64,000 nt of DNA, from assembly GCF_000717345.1 (NCBI RefSeq), contig NZ_JNZA01000010.1:1-64000 (forward strand), given 5' to 3'. Under the pieces are notes generated by a model that saw only the letters and a program-made list of their open reading frames with translations, made no database searches and was not told the origin of the DNA. Shown one piece after another: positions 19,660 through 28,175 of the stretch. Source of the stretch: Streptomyces lydicus (GTDB lineage: Bacteria; Actinomycetota; Actinomycetes; Streptomycetales; Streptomycetaceae). Numbering within the stretch: position 1 is the first letter of the stretch; every line of letters begins with the position of its first letter. The translations under genes were made by a program, and so were the position numbers.

Positions 19660-21399
19660 GTGTTGGAGGAGATGCGGATCCGGTCCCTGGGCGTCATTGA
19701 CGACGCCGTAGTCGAGCTGTCCCCGGGCTTCACGGCGGTGACCGGCGAGACCGGCGCGGGCAAGACCATGGTCGTCACCAGCCTCGGCCTGCTGCTCGGC
19801 GGGCGCGCCGACCCCGCCCTGGTACGGCTCGGCGCCAAATCGGCGGTCGTGGAGGGCAGGATCAGCGTCGGCCCGCAGACCCCCGCCGCGGTTCGGGCCG
19901 AGGAGGCCGGCGCCGAGCTGGACGACGGTGCCCTCCTGATCAGCCGTACGCTCTCCGCCGAGGGGCGGTCCCGCGCCCACGTGGGCGGCCGCTCCGTACC
20001 GGTCGGCCTGCTCGCCGAGCTGGCCGACGACCTGGTCGCCGTGCACGGCCAGACCGACCAGCAGGGGCTGCTGCGGCCGGCCCGCCAGCGCCAGGCCCTG
20101 GACCGCTACGCCGGGGACGCGGTCGCCGTCCCGCTCGCCAAGTACACCGCCGCCCACCGCCGGCTGCGCGCCGTCGCCGCCGAGCTGGAGGAGCTGACCA
20201 CCCTGGCCCGCGAGCGCTCCCAGGAAGCGGATCTGCTGCGCTTCGGCCTGGACGAGATCGCGGCGGCCGAGCCGCAGCCCGGCGAGGACACCGAACTCGC
20301 CGCCGAGGCGGAGCGGCTCGGCCATGCCGAGGCGCTGGCCTCCGCCGCGACCGCCGCGCACGCCGCGCTGGCCGGCAACCCCGAGGACCCCGAGGGCGTC
20401 GAGGCCACCACCCTGGTCGCCGGTGCGCACCGCGCGCTGGAGGCCGTGCGCAGCCACGACCAGGATCTCGCCGCGCTCGCCGAGCGGCTCGGCGAGATCG
20501 GCATCCTGATGGCGGACGTGGCGGGCGAGCTGGCCAGTTACGCCGACGGCCTGGACGCCGACCCGCTGCGGCTCGCCGCCGTCGAGGAGCGTCGCGCCGC
20601 CCTGAACCACCTCACCCGCAAGTACGGCGCGGACATCGCGGCGGTTCTCGCGTGGTCCGAGCAGAGCGCCGCCCGGCTCGCCGAACTGGACGGTGACGAC
20701 GACCGGATCGGCGAGCTGACCGCCGAACGCGACGCGCTGCGCGCCGAACTGGGCGACCTGGCGCAGACCCTCACCGACGCCCGTACGGCCTCCGCCGAGC
20801 GGTTCGCGGACGCGGTCACCGCGGAGCTCGCCGAACTCGCCATGCCGCACGCCCGGGTCACCGTCGAGATCCGCCAGACCGAGGTCCCCGAGGACGCCGA
20901 CGGCATCGTGGTCGGCGGCCGCACCGTGGCCTACGGGCCGGCCGGCGCCGACGAGGTCGAACTCCTGCTGGCCCCGCACCCGGGCGCCCCGCCGCGGCCG
21001 ATCGCCAAGGGGGCCTCCGGCGGTGAGCTCTCCCGGGTGATGCTCGCCGTCGAGGTGGTCTTCGCCGGCTCCGACCCCGTACCGACGTACCTCTTCGACG
21101 AGGTCGACGCGGGGGTCGGCGGCAAGGCGGCGGTCGAGGTCGGCCGCCGGCTGGCCAGGCTCGCCAAGTCGGCCCAGGTCGTGGTCGTCACGCACCTCCC
21201 GCAGGTCGCGGCGTTCGCCGACCGGCAGCTGCTGGTGGCGAAGACGAACGACGGCTCGGTCACCAGGAGCGGCGTCACCGTGCTGGAGGGCGAGGAGCGG
21301 GTCCGCGAACTCTCCCGGATGCTGGCCGGCCAGGAGGATTCCGAAACGGCGCGCGCGCACGCGGAAGAGCTGCTGGAGACGGCGCGCACCGGACGGTAG
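19660..21399 (+). CDS. recN: DNA repair protein RecN
   Basis: 579 residues from GTG 19660. SMC-like ATPase for double-strand-break repair. Walker A TGETGAGKTMVV near residue 30, a central coiled-coil half on each side, C-terminal signature ASGGELSRVMLAVEVVF and Walker B YLFDEVDAGVGG. The GTG lies 7 bases after the -10-like TAAGGT (19647-19652) and lacks an SD, so leaderless; ATG 19672 is the alternative. Full family length. Confidence 0.94.
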   Translation: MLEEMRIRSLGVIDDAVVELSPGFTAVTGETGAGKTMVVTSLGLLLGGRADPALVRLGAKSAVVEGRISVGPQTPAAVRAEEAGAELDDGALLISRTLSAEGRSRAHVGGRSVPVGLLAELADDLVAVHGQTDQQGLLRPARQRQALDRYAGDAVAVPLAKYTAAHRRLRAVAAELEELTTLARERSQEADLLRFGLDEIAAAEPQPGEDTELAAEAERLGHAEALASAATAAHAALAGNPEDPEGVEATTLVAGAHRALEAVRSHDQDLAALAERLGEIGILMADVAGELASYADGLDADPLRLAAVEERRAALNHLTRKYGADIAAVLAWSEQSAARLAELDGDDDRIGELTAERDALRAELGDLAQTLTDARTASAERFADAVTAELAELAMPHARVTVEIRQTEVPEDADGIVVGGRTVAYGPAGADEVELLLAPHPGAPPRPIAKGASGGELSRVMLAVEVVFAGSDPVPTYLFDEVDAGVGGKAAVEVGRRLARLAKSAQVVVVTHLPQVAAFADRQLLVAKTNDGSVTRSGVTVLEGEERVRELSRMLAGQEDSETARAHAEELLETARTGR

Positions 21400-21526
21400 G
21401 GCGCGCGCCGGCGGCCTCGTACGCCGTGGCGAAGGCGTGGCGCCCCGCGGGCCACACGGGCCGGCGGCGCCGGCGGTAACGGGACGGGAGCCGGGCACGC
21501 AGGGTGCCGGGCGCGGGGAGGACGTG

Positions 21527-22333
21527 ATGACGGTGGCAGGCGGCACGGTGCGGGGACGGATCACGGCACTGCTCGGGGCGGCAGCGGCGACCCGCGCCGT
21601 GTACCGGGCGCTGACGAAGCGGCCGCCGGGCGGTGCCGTCCTGTGGGAGCGCAAGAACCACGCGGGGCGGACGGTGCATCTGCACGCGGGACTCGCCACC
21701 GCCACCGGTACCGCGCTGGCCGCCGCCGGCGCCCCGGGCCTGCCCGCCCGGGCCCGCACCGCGACCGCGCTGGCCGTGCTGGCCGCCGGCGGCTGCGGGG
21801 CGTACGACGACGTCTTCGGAGCCGACGACGCCCGGCGCGGATTCCGGGCGCACCTGTCGGCGCTGCGGGACCGGGAGGTCACCAGCGGCGCGGTGAAGCT
21901 GTTCGGGATCGGCGCGGCCGGGCTGGCCGCGGGGTCCCTCCTCAAGGAGCACCCGGCCGACAAGGTGCTGGCCGGCGTGGTCATCGCCGGTTCGGCGCAC
22001 CTGGTGAACCTCCTGGACGTCCGGCCCGGCCGGGCCGCGGGCGCCGTACTGGCCCTCGGGGCGCCGGGGTTGCTGCGCGGCGGACCGGCCGGAGCGCTGG
22101 CGGCCGCGCCCGTGGGGGCCGCGGCCGCCGTCGTCGGGGACGACCTGGGGGAGCGCACGATGCTCGGCGACGCCGGGGCGCACGCGCTGGGCGCGGCCCT
22201 CGGGCTGGCCGTCGTCACCGCCTACGGCCGCCGTGGTCTGGCCGCGCACGCCGCCGTCCTGATCGCCGCCGCGGCCGCCGGGGACCACGTCAGCCGGGCG
22301 GCGGCGCGGGACCGGCGGGACGGGCGGAACTGA
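21527..22333 (+). CDS. MraY/WecA-like (polyprenyl-phosphate glycosyl-1-phosphate transferase family) membrane protein
   Basis: 268 residues, about eight hydrophobic segments. Family-type motifs: YDDVFGADDARRGFRAHL near residue 85 (the Asp-rich Mg-binding motif), NLLDVRPGRAAGA, and MLGDAGAHALGAALG. It is shorter than MraY (about 350), and the C-terminal substrate loop is not obvious, so activity is uncertain. ATG 21527 has GGGAGG 5 bases upstream. The next gene is a GT4 glycosyltransferase, so the pair may start and extend a lipid-linked glycan; that is inference. Confidence 0.75.
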   Translation: MTVAGGTVRGRITALLGAAAATRAVYRALTKRPPGGAVLWERKNHAGRTVHLHAGLATATGTALAAAGAPGLPARARTATALAVLAAGGCGAYDDVFGADDARRGFRAHLSALRDREVTSGAVKLFGIGAAGLAAGSLLKEHPADKVLAGVVIAGSAHLVNLLDVRPGRAAGAVLALGAPGLLRGGPAGALAAAPVGAAAAVVGDDLGERTMLGDAGAHALGAALGLAVVTAYGRRGLAAHAAVLIAAAAAGDHVSRAAARDRRDGRN

Positions 22334-22790
22334 GGGCCCCGGGGGGGCCGGAGCCGCGGCGGCCCGGAACCGTTGTCCACGGCCGGAGTCCTGGACGGCG
22401 GGCACCTGGCGGATGGCGCCCCGGGGAGCGGCGTGCGCGCCCCGCGTCCCGGTGGCGGGTGTGCTCCGGGGGCCGGGTCACCCGAAGGAACCGTTGGCTC
22501 GCGCGGGCGGATTGTCGCCCATGTGGGTGATCCGGTGAGCGCTGGGGTGAGACTTCCCACCGGAACGGCGGTCCGACGGTGCCGAATTGGCGTCGCCGGG
22601 CTGGCATCCTGGGCGCGTGCCCGGTTCCGGGTGTACTCGCCGTGTGCCGCCCGTCACCGGGTGGGACGGTGGTCGCCCGCACCGTGCGCCGCAGTGCCCC
22701 GCAGCGGCGGACCGCGCCGCGGTGTCCCGCAGTAGCGGACCGACCTCCCGGTACGGTCCGTCCCGCCCCCGACCCAGGAGCTCCGACCAC
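22334..22790. other. Non-coding gap, 457 bases
   Basis: No frame here has the codon bias or RBS of a gene. A -10-like TACGGT at 22752-22757 lies about 33 bases upstream of the GT4 start and could serve it. I see no terminator, RNA or repeat. Confidence 0.5.
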
Positions 22791-23963
22791 GTGATCTGCA
22801 CCCCGGCCTCGACGCACGGGCTGTCGCCGCTGCGCACGGTCCAGGTGCTGGGGCACGGCAGCGCCGGCAGCGCGGCACACGTCCGCTCGCTGGCCGAAGG
22901 GCTGGTCGCGCGCGGCGTACGGGTCACCGTCTGCGCCACCCCGGAGCTTGAGGAGATCTACGACTTCACCGGCGCCGGCGCCCGGTTCGTCCATGTTCCG
23001 CCGCGTACGGACCCGGCGAGCGTGGCCGTGCTGCGCAGCGCCTGCTGGGACGCCGACCTGGTCCACGCGCACGGCCTGCGGGCCGGTCTGCGCGCCTCGA
23101 CGGCGTTGCGCGGACTGCGCTCCCCCCGGGGCGGGCGCCGGGTCCCCCTGGTGATGACCTGGCACACCAAGACGCACACCGAGGGCGCCCGGGCCGGACT
23201 GGTGCACCTGATGGAGCGGCGGGTGGCCCGGGCCGCCGCCGTCGTGCTGGGTGCCTGCTCCGATCTTGTGGACCGGGCACGGGAGCGGGGTGCCCGCGAC
23301 GCGCGGCTCGCGCCCGTCGCGATTCCCCGGCCCCGGGCCGCCGGCCCGCCCTCCGGGACCGAGGACGACGACCGGGCGCGCCACAAGGAGCGGGCCGAGC
23401 TGGGCGCCGTGGACCGCCCGCTGCTGCTCGCGGTCGGCCGCCTCCACCCCGCCCAGGGCCACGACCTGCTGCTGGACGCGGCGCACGCCTGGTGCGCGCT
23501 CGATCCGCGGCCGCTGGTCGCCATCGCGGGGGAGGGCGAGCAACGGGCCGCGCTGCAGCGGCGGATCGACACCGAGCGGCTGCCGGTCCAGCTGCTCGGC
23601 CGACGCGACGACGTGCCCGAACTGCTCGCCGCCGCCGATCTGGTGGTGCTGCCCAGCAGATGGGAGGCGCGTTCGCTGATCGCCCAGGAGGCGCTGCGGG
23701 CCGGCGTACCGCTGGTTGCCACCGACACCGGAGGCACCCGCGAACTGGTCGGCCACGCCGCGGAACTGGTCCGCTACGGCGACGCCGCCGCCCTGGCCCG
23801 TGCCGTGCTCGGGCTGCTCGCCGATCCGGTACGCCGGGACGCGCTCGCCGAGGCGGGCCGTCGCCAGGCGGCCGGCTGGCCGACCGAGAACGAGACCGTG
23901 GCGCAAGTCCTCAGCGTTTACGACGAGTTGACGCGCCCCGTCGAGTCGGTCCCGCCGCTGTAG
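22791..23963 (+). CDS. Glycosyltransferase family 4
   Basis: 390 residues, GT-B fold. N-terminal VLGHGSAGSAAHVRSLAEGL; C-terminal donor domain LLLAVGRLHPAQGHDLLLDA, VLPSRWEARSLIAQEALRAG (EX7E-type motif) and VPLVATDTGGTRELV. Donor and acceptor sugars cannot be told. GTG 22791 has AGGAG 10 bases upstream. Between the MraY-like gene and a LysE exporter, in the recN-pyrG interval. Confidence 0.88.
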   Translation: MICTPASTHGLSPLRTVQVLGHGSAGSAAHVRSLAEGLVARGVRVTVCATPELEEIYDFTGAGARFVHVPPRTDPASVAVLRSACWDADLVHAHGLRAGLRASTALRGLRSPRGGRRVPLVMTWHTKTHTEGARAGLVHLMERRVARAAAVVLGACSDLVDRARERGARDARLAPVAIPRPRAAGPPSGTEDDDRARHKERAELGAVDRPLLLAVGRLHPAQGHDLLLDAAHAWCALDPRPLVAIAGEGEQRAALQRRIDTERLPVQLLGRRDDVPELLAAADLVVLPSRWEARSLIAQEALRAGVPLVATDTGGTRELVGHAAELVRYGDAAALARAVLGLLADPVRRDALAEAGRRQAAGWPTENETVAQVLSVYDELTRPVESVPPL

Positions 23964-24067
23964 CCACCGCGCCGGCCGCTCCGCGCGGGCCCGGCCCGGA
24001 GCACCCGGGCCCCGGGCGATACGTTTCCTGTCATCGGATCTCGGCCGACCGGAGACAGGAGTGTGCC

Positions 24068-24745
24068 ATGACGGCTGCGGTAGCGGGCTTCGCGTTGTTC
24101 GCCCTGCTGGTGACGATGGCGCCCGGGCCGGACACCCTCCTCGTGCTGCGCAACTGCGTGCGTGGCGGCCGGCGTACGGGCGCGGCCACCGCCGTCGGTG
24201 CCGCCGTCGGCTCGCTGGCCTGGGCGGTGGCCGCGGCGTTCGGGCTGGCGGCGGCGCTCCAGCGCTGGGACGCGGCGTTCACGGCCGTACGACTGGTGGG
24301 CGCGGCGTATCTGGTGGTGCTCGGCGGGCAGGCGCTGTGGGCCCACCGGCGGTCCGCTCCCGCGGCGGCGAGCGGCCGGGTCGTGGGAGCCGACGACGCC
24401 GGGCACACCGCCCCGGTGCACGGGGAGGCCGGGCCGCTCGCGCCCGTACGGGCCTTCCGGCAGGGGCTGTTGAGCTGTCTGCTCAATCCCAAGGTCGGCA
24501 TCTTCTTCGTGGCCGTGGTGCCGCAGTTCCTCCCCGAGGGGCACTCGGTGCTCGGCGCCACGCTGCTGCTGGGCGCCGTGGACGCACTGATCGCCGCCGG
24601 CTGGCTGCTGCTGGTCGTCGGCTGCGCGGGCCGGGTACTGCGCCGGCTCCGGCGGCCCCGGGTGCAGCGCAATCTGGAACGGGCGACGGGCGGGGTGCTG
24701 GTCGCGCTCGGGACGGTGACGGCGGCCGAGACGGTCTCGGCGTAG
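24068..24745 (+). CDS. LysE/RhtB family amino-acid exporter
   Basis: 225 residues, about six transmembrane segments. The family signature MAPGPDTLLVLRNCVRGGRR is at residues 17-36, and FRQGLLSCLLNPKVGIFFVA follows the variable loop. Exports an amino acid or derivative; substrate not predictable. ATG 24068 has AGGAG 6 bases upstream. Convergent with the PucR gene. Confidence 0.88.
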   Translation: MTAAVAGFALFALLVTMAPGPDTLLVLRNCVRGGRRTGAATAVGAAVGSLAWAVAAAFGLAAALQRWDAAFTAVRLVGAAYLVVLGGQALWAHRRSAPAAASGRVVGADDAGHTAPVHGEAGPLAPVRAFRQGLLSCLLNPKVGIFFVAVVPQFLPEGHSVLGATLLLGAVDALIAAGWLLLVVGCAGRVLRRLRRPRVQRNLERATGGVLVALGTVTAAETVSA

Positions 24746-24881
24746 GCGTAGGTGTGGGCGGGGGCGGTCTTCGGGGCGGCCGGTCGGGCGGCCGGCCCGT
24801 GGGCGTTCGGCCCCTGGGCGGTCGGCCCGGGAAACCGGTCGGCCCATCCTGGTGGCCGGCGGCCCCGCGCGGGTCCGCTCC

Positions 24882-26516
24882 CTACGGCTTGTCCGTATGG
24901 CGCCTGGCGCGCAGGGCCAGCCGCAGGCCGAGGACCGTCTGGGGGTCGTCCAGGTCCGTGCCGAGGAGCTGGGCGATGCGGGCCAGCCGGTCGTAGAGCG
25001 TCTGGCGGTTGACGTTCAGATCGCGGGCGGTCTCGGCCTTGCGGCCCGCGCTGGCCAGATACGCCTCCAGTGTGGGCAGCAGCGGCTGCCGGGCGCCGCG
25101 GTCGTGGGCGAGCAGCGGCCCGATGGCGCGTTCCACGAAGTCGGTGAGCACCTCCTGCTCACCGTGTTCGCGCATCCGCCACAACAGCAGCTCGATGTCC
25201 AGCCGCCGCGCGTCGTACCAGGACTGCTCCGGCAGGCCCTGGGCCGCTGCCGCCGCCTCCGCCGCGTGCCGCAGACCGGGGCCGGCCGCCGCCCAGTCAC
25301 CCGGCGCACCGACGACGACCACCGGGCGGTGCGCCGTCGGCCGGTCGAGCCCGGCCCGGACGACGCCGGCCCGCAGCGCCTCGGCGATCCGGTCGGCGAG
25401 CGCGGCCCGGTCCTGGCCGGCGCGCAGCGCGACCAGCAGCGGCACCCGGCCCTCCACGGGCCGTACGCCGAGGAGCACCGGCACCCCGGGGGCGGCGAGT
25501 TCCTCGCGCAGGGCCTGCGCGAGGAGGGCCCAGCTGCCGGGGGTGGGCAGGCCGGCGGGCAGCCGCATGACGACCGGGAGGACGGGTTCCGCGCCGGGGC
25601 GGAAGCCCAGCAGGCGGGCCTGGGCCGGTGCCTCGGCGGCGGAGATCCGCCCCTCCGCCAGGTCGGCGAGGAAGTCGCCGCGGCCGCGGGCGGCGAGCAC
25701 CTCCTCCTGGCGCGACTGGAGCATCACGACGGCCAGCAGGTCGGCGGCGCGCTCGGCGGCGATCCGGTGCACCGGGGCGACGGGGGAGTTGACCGGCAGC
25801 AGGACGAGGCGGGCGCGGACCGCGTCCGGGCCGTGGCCGCCGCCGGGGACGTCGATGCGGACGCCGGTGTCGCGCAGGCCCTCCCAGGCGAGCAGCGGAT
25901 CGGCGTCCGCGGGGCCCCCGTCGTCGTCGCTCTCCGGGCCCGCGGCGTACAGCGGGCTGCCGTCGGGGGCCTCCAGGCAGAGCGGGTTTCCGGTGAAGAC
26001 CGCCAGCAGCCGCAGCACCTCGGGGGCGCCGCCGCCGCGCAGCAGCACGTCCGTACAGCGCCGCAGGATCTCGTCGGCCCGCCGCAGCAGCGCGTAGTGG
26101 CTGTTGATGATCTCGGTGTGGATCGCCTCGGTGACCGTGACGTACGGGACCTCGCGGTGCAGCTGGATCAGCGGCAGCCCGCAGTCCCGCGCGGCCTCGA
26201 CCAGCGCGGAGGGCAGTGATTCGAAACGAGAGCCCAGCTCCACGACGAGAGCGGCGATCTCGCGGTCGGCGAGCTTACGGATGAAGGCACGCTGCTCCGA
26301 CGGGCGGGTGCCCAGGCCGAGGCCGGTGGTCAGCAGCAGCTCGCCGCCCTTGAGCAGCGAAGCGATGTGCGGGACCTCACCCGCGTGCACCCAGCGCACC
26401 GTGCGGTCCAGCCGGTCCCCGCCGGCCAGCACCTCGGGCAGCCCACGCCGCAACGCCGGCAGCTCCAGCGCCCTGCGTACCGTGATCTCGGCTTCGATCT
26501 TTGCTTCCGGCCCCAT
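24882..26516 (-). CDS. PucR family transcriptional regulator
   Basis: 544 residues. N-terminal PucR ligand domain (WVHAGEVPHIASLLKGGELL, GLPLIQLHREVPYVTVTEAI), a GGDEF-like central part, and a C-terminal HTH (GRKAETARDLNVNRQTLYDR). Family members sense purine-degradation intermediates, proline or other small molecules; the target here is not apparent. ATG 26516 is preceded 8 bases upstream by a -10-like TACCGT, so leaderless. Confidence 0.88.
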   Translation of the reverse strand: MGPEAKIEAEITVRRALELPALRRGLPEVLAGGDRLDRTVRWVHAGEVPHIASLLKGGELLLTTGLGLGTRPSEQRAFIRKLADREIAALVVELGSRFESLPSALVEAARDCGLPLIQLHREVPYVTVTEAIHTEIINSHYALLRRADEILRRCTDVLLRGGGAPEVLRLLAVFTGNPLCLEAPDGSPLYAAGPESDDDGGPADADPLLAWEGLRDTGVRIDVPGGGHGPDAVRARLVLLPVNSPVAPVHRIAAERAADLLAVVMLQSRQEEVLAARGRGDFLADLAEGRISAAEAPAQARLLGFRPGAEPVLPVVMRLPAGLPTPGSWALLAQALREELAAPGVPVLLGVRPVEGRVPLLVALRAGQDRAALADRIAEALRAGVVRAGLDRPTAHRPVVVVGAPGDWAAAGPGLRHAAEAAAAAQGLPEQSWYDARRLDIELLLWRMREHGEQEVLTDFVERAIGPLLAHDRGARQPLLPTLEAYLASAGRKAETARDLNVNRQTLYDRLARIAQLLGTDLDDPQTVLGLRLALRARRHTDKP

Positions 26517-26696
26517 GGCCAGGAACGGTACCCGTAGTCCGCTATCCGGAGCCGCACAGTCCGCCCCGCACCGGGAATGCCCACACGACGCGGGGCGCCC
26601 TCCGAGTCACGCCCCGCCCGCGCCGCTGACCGCCGAGCAACGACGACCTTCCCGCGCCGCAGCCCTCCCGACCCACGATCTTCGTCCGCGCGCCCC

Positions 26697-27824
26697 TCAG
26701 GTCGACTCCCGTACCACCAGCCGGGCCTCTGTGATCACCGGAGCCAGTTGCATCGGGTTCGGGTGGCGGGCGCCGGCCGTTCCCGCTGCCGCCGTGCCCC
26801 TGGCTCCGCCCGTGCCGGGGGCCGGTACCGGCACGGGTGTGCCGTCGGCTCGGCGTACCTCCAGCAGACGCAGCAGCAGCCGGGCCATCAGCCGCCCCAT
26901 CTCCTCGACGTCCTGGCGTACCGTGGTCAGCGGGGGATCCGCCCAGGCGGCCGGCTCCAGATCGTCGTAGCCGACCACCGCCACCTCGTCGGGGACCCGG
27001 CGCCCGCGCGCCCGCAGTGTGCGCAGGGCGCCGCTGGCCATCAGGTCGGAACACGCGAAGACAGCGTCCAGGTCCGGTGCGGAGTCGAGGAGTCGGGCCA
27101 TCGCCCGTTCACCGCCGGACGCCGTGAAGCCGCCGTCCGCGAGGAGTCGTGGGTCCGCCGCCGGGACGCCCAGCGCCTCGCGGTAGCCGTCGAGGCGGTC
27201 CAGCGCGGAGGTCTGGTCGAGCGGCCCGGTGATCACGGCGATCCGTCGGCGGCCGCGCCCGAGGAGATGGCGTACCGCCTGCCGGGCGCCGTCGCGGTTG
27301 TCCGTGTCCACGTACAGCGGCCGGGGCGCGCGGTCGGCGCCCGCCCAGCCGGGACGGCCACCGTAGACGGTGGGCAGTCCGGCGCGGTCGGCCATGGCCG
27401 GCAGCGGGTCGTCGCGGTGCAGCGAGAACATCAGCGCCCCGTCGACATGGCCGCCCGACAGATAGCGGCCTATCCGGTCGTAGTCGGCGCGGTGCTCGAC
27501 GAACATCAGCAGGAGCTGGGTGTCGGCGGCGGCCAGTTCGCGGCTGATACCGCGCAGTTGGCGGCCGAAGAAGGGGTCGGTGAAGACCCGGGTCTCCGGC
27601 TCCGCGATGATCACGGCGACCGCTCCGGTGCGACGCGTCACCAGCGTGCGGGCCGCGCTGTTGGGTACGTAGCCCAGTTCGTGCACCGCCTGCCGCACCC
27701 GCTCCTGTACCGGCTCCCGTACGCCCCGGCCGCCGTTGACCACCCGGGACACCGTCGCACGGGAGACCCCGGCGAGGGCGGCGACCGCCTCCAGCGTCGG
27801 CCGGGGACCGCTCGGTTCAGACAC
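26697..27824 (-). CDS. LacI family transcriptional regulator
   Basis: 375 residues. HTH and hinge at residues 10-55 (LEAVAALAGVSRATVSRVVN, then VPNSAARTLVTRR) followed by a periplasmic-binding-like sugar domain (VDGALMFSLHRDDPLPAMAD, FACSDLMASGALRTLRARGR, VPDEVAVVGYDD). GTG 27824 has AGGAGGAG 7 bases upstream. Divergent from the GH16-GH64 glucanase genes and a TGAGAGCGCTCTCA operator, so it probably represses them until glucan sugars appear. A C-terminal Gly/Ala/Pro-rich insert is unusual. Confidence 0.92.
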   Translation of the reverse strand: MSEPSGPRPTLEAVAALAGVSRATVSRVVNGGRGVREPVQERVRQAVHELGYVPNSAARTLVTRRTGAVAVIIAEPETRVFTDPFFGRQLRGISRELAAADTQLLLMFVEHRADYDRIGRYLSGGHVDGALMFSLHRDDPLPAMADRAGLPTVYGGRPGWAGADRAPRPLYVDTDNRDGARQAVRHLLGRGRRRIAVITGPLDQTSALDRLDGYREALGVPAADPRLLADGGFTASGGERAMARLLDSAPDLDAVFACSDLMASGALRTLRARGRRVPDEVAVVGYDDLEPAAWADPPLTTVRQDVEEMGRLMARLLLRLLEVRRADGTPVPVPAPGTGGARGTAAAGTAGARHPNPMQLAPVITEARLVVREST

Positions 27825-28017
27825 CGCGAAACTCCTCCTCAGACACCGCGAACCCCTTCCTCAGACACCACGGAACTCCCCTTCACGCACCACGAATTCC
27901 CACCTCACGCGCCACGGAACTCCCTTCACCCGCGCCACGGAACTCCCCTCACCCGCGCCACGGAACTCCGCCTCGCGCGCCGCGAAACTCCCGCGCACAC
28001 CGCGCGACGTTCCTCCA
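27818..28017 (-). repeat. Tandem repeats of the SD-start segment
   Basis: About nine imperfect 21-24-base units, mostly 22. On the minus strand each reads like AGGAGGAGTTTCGCGGTGTCTG: an SD-like purine run, six or seven bases, then GTG. Unit 1 (27818-27839) is the real initiation site of the LacI gene; units 2-7 at 27840-27973 are clear, units 8-9 are degenerate. A further related segment is at about 28131-28148, before the GH16 gene. Confidence 0.85.
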
Positions 28018-28175
28018 CGGACGCCACCGGGCTCCCAACTGGTTCTCCGTCGCGATGACTTGACGGTGCGCCGTCGAGTCGGCAGGGTGCACGGAGCACG
28101 GTATGAGAGCGCTCTCAAGCCGGATACCCCCACGGAACTCCTCCTTACCCCCCACTGCGTTGAGGAGAGAATGTC
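27825..28175. other. Divergent intergenic region LacI/GH16, 351 bases
   Basis: Holds the initiation-site repeats (to 28017), a -35-like TTGACG at 28060-28065, a LacI-type palindrome at 28104-28117 and a lone repeat-like copy near 28131. The GH16 RBS is GAGGAG at 28162-28167. No convincing gene lies within it. Confidence 0.7.
28104..28117. promoter_or_regulatory. LacI-family operator
   Basis: TGAGAGCGCTCTCA is a perfect 14-bp palindrome with the central CGCTC-type core of LacI family operators, and resembles the Streptomyces CebR/BglR box TGGGAGCGCTCCCA. It lies 59 bases before the GH16 start and about 280 bases from the LacI start. Confidence 0.85.
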
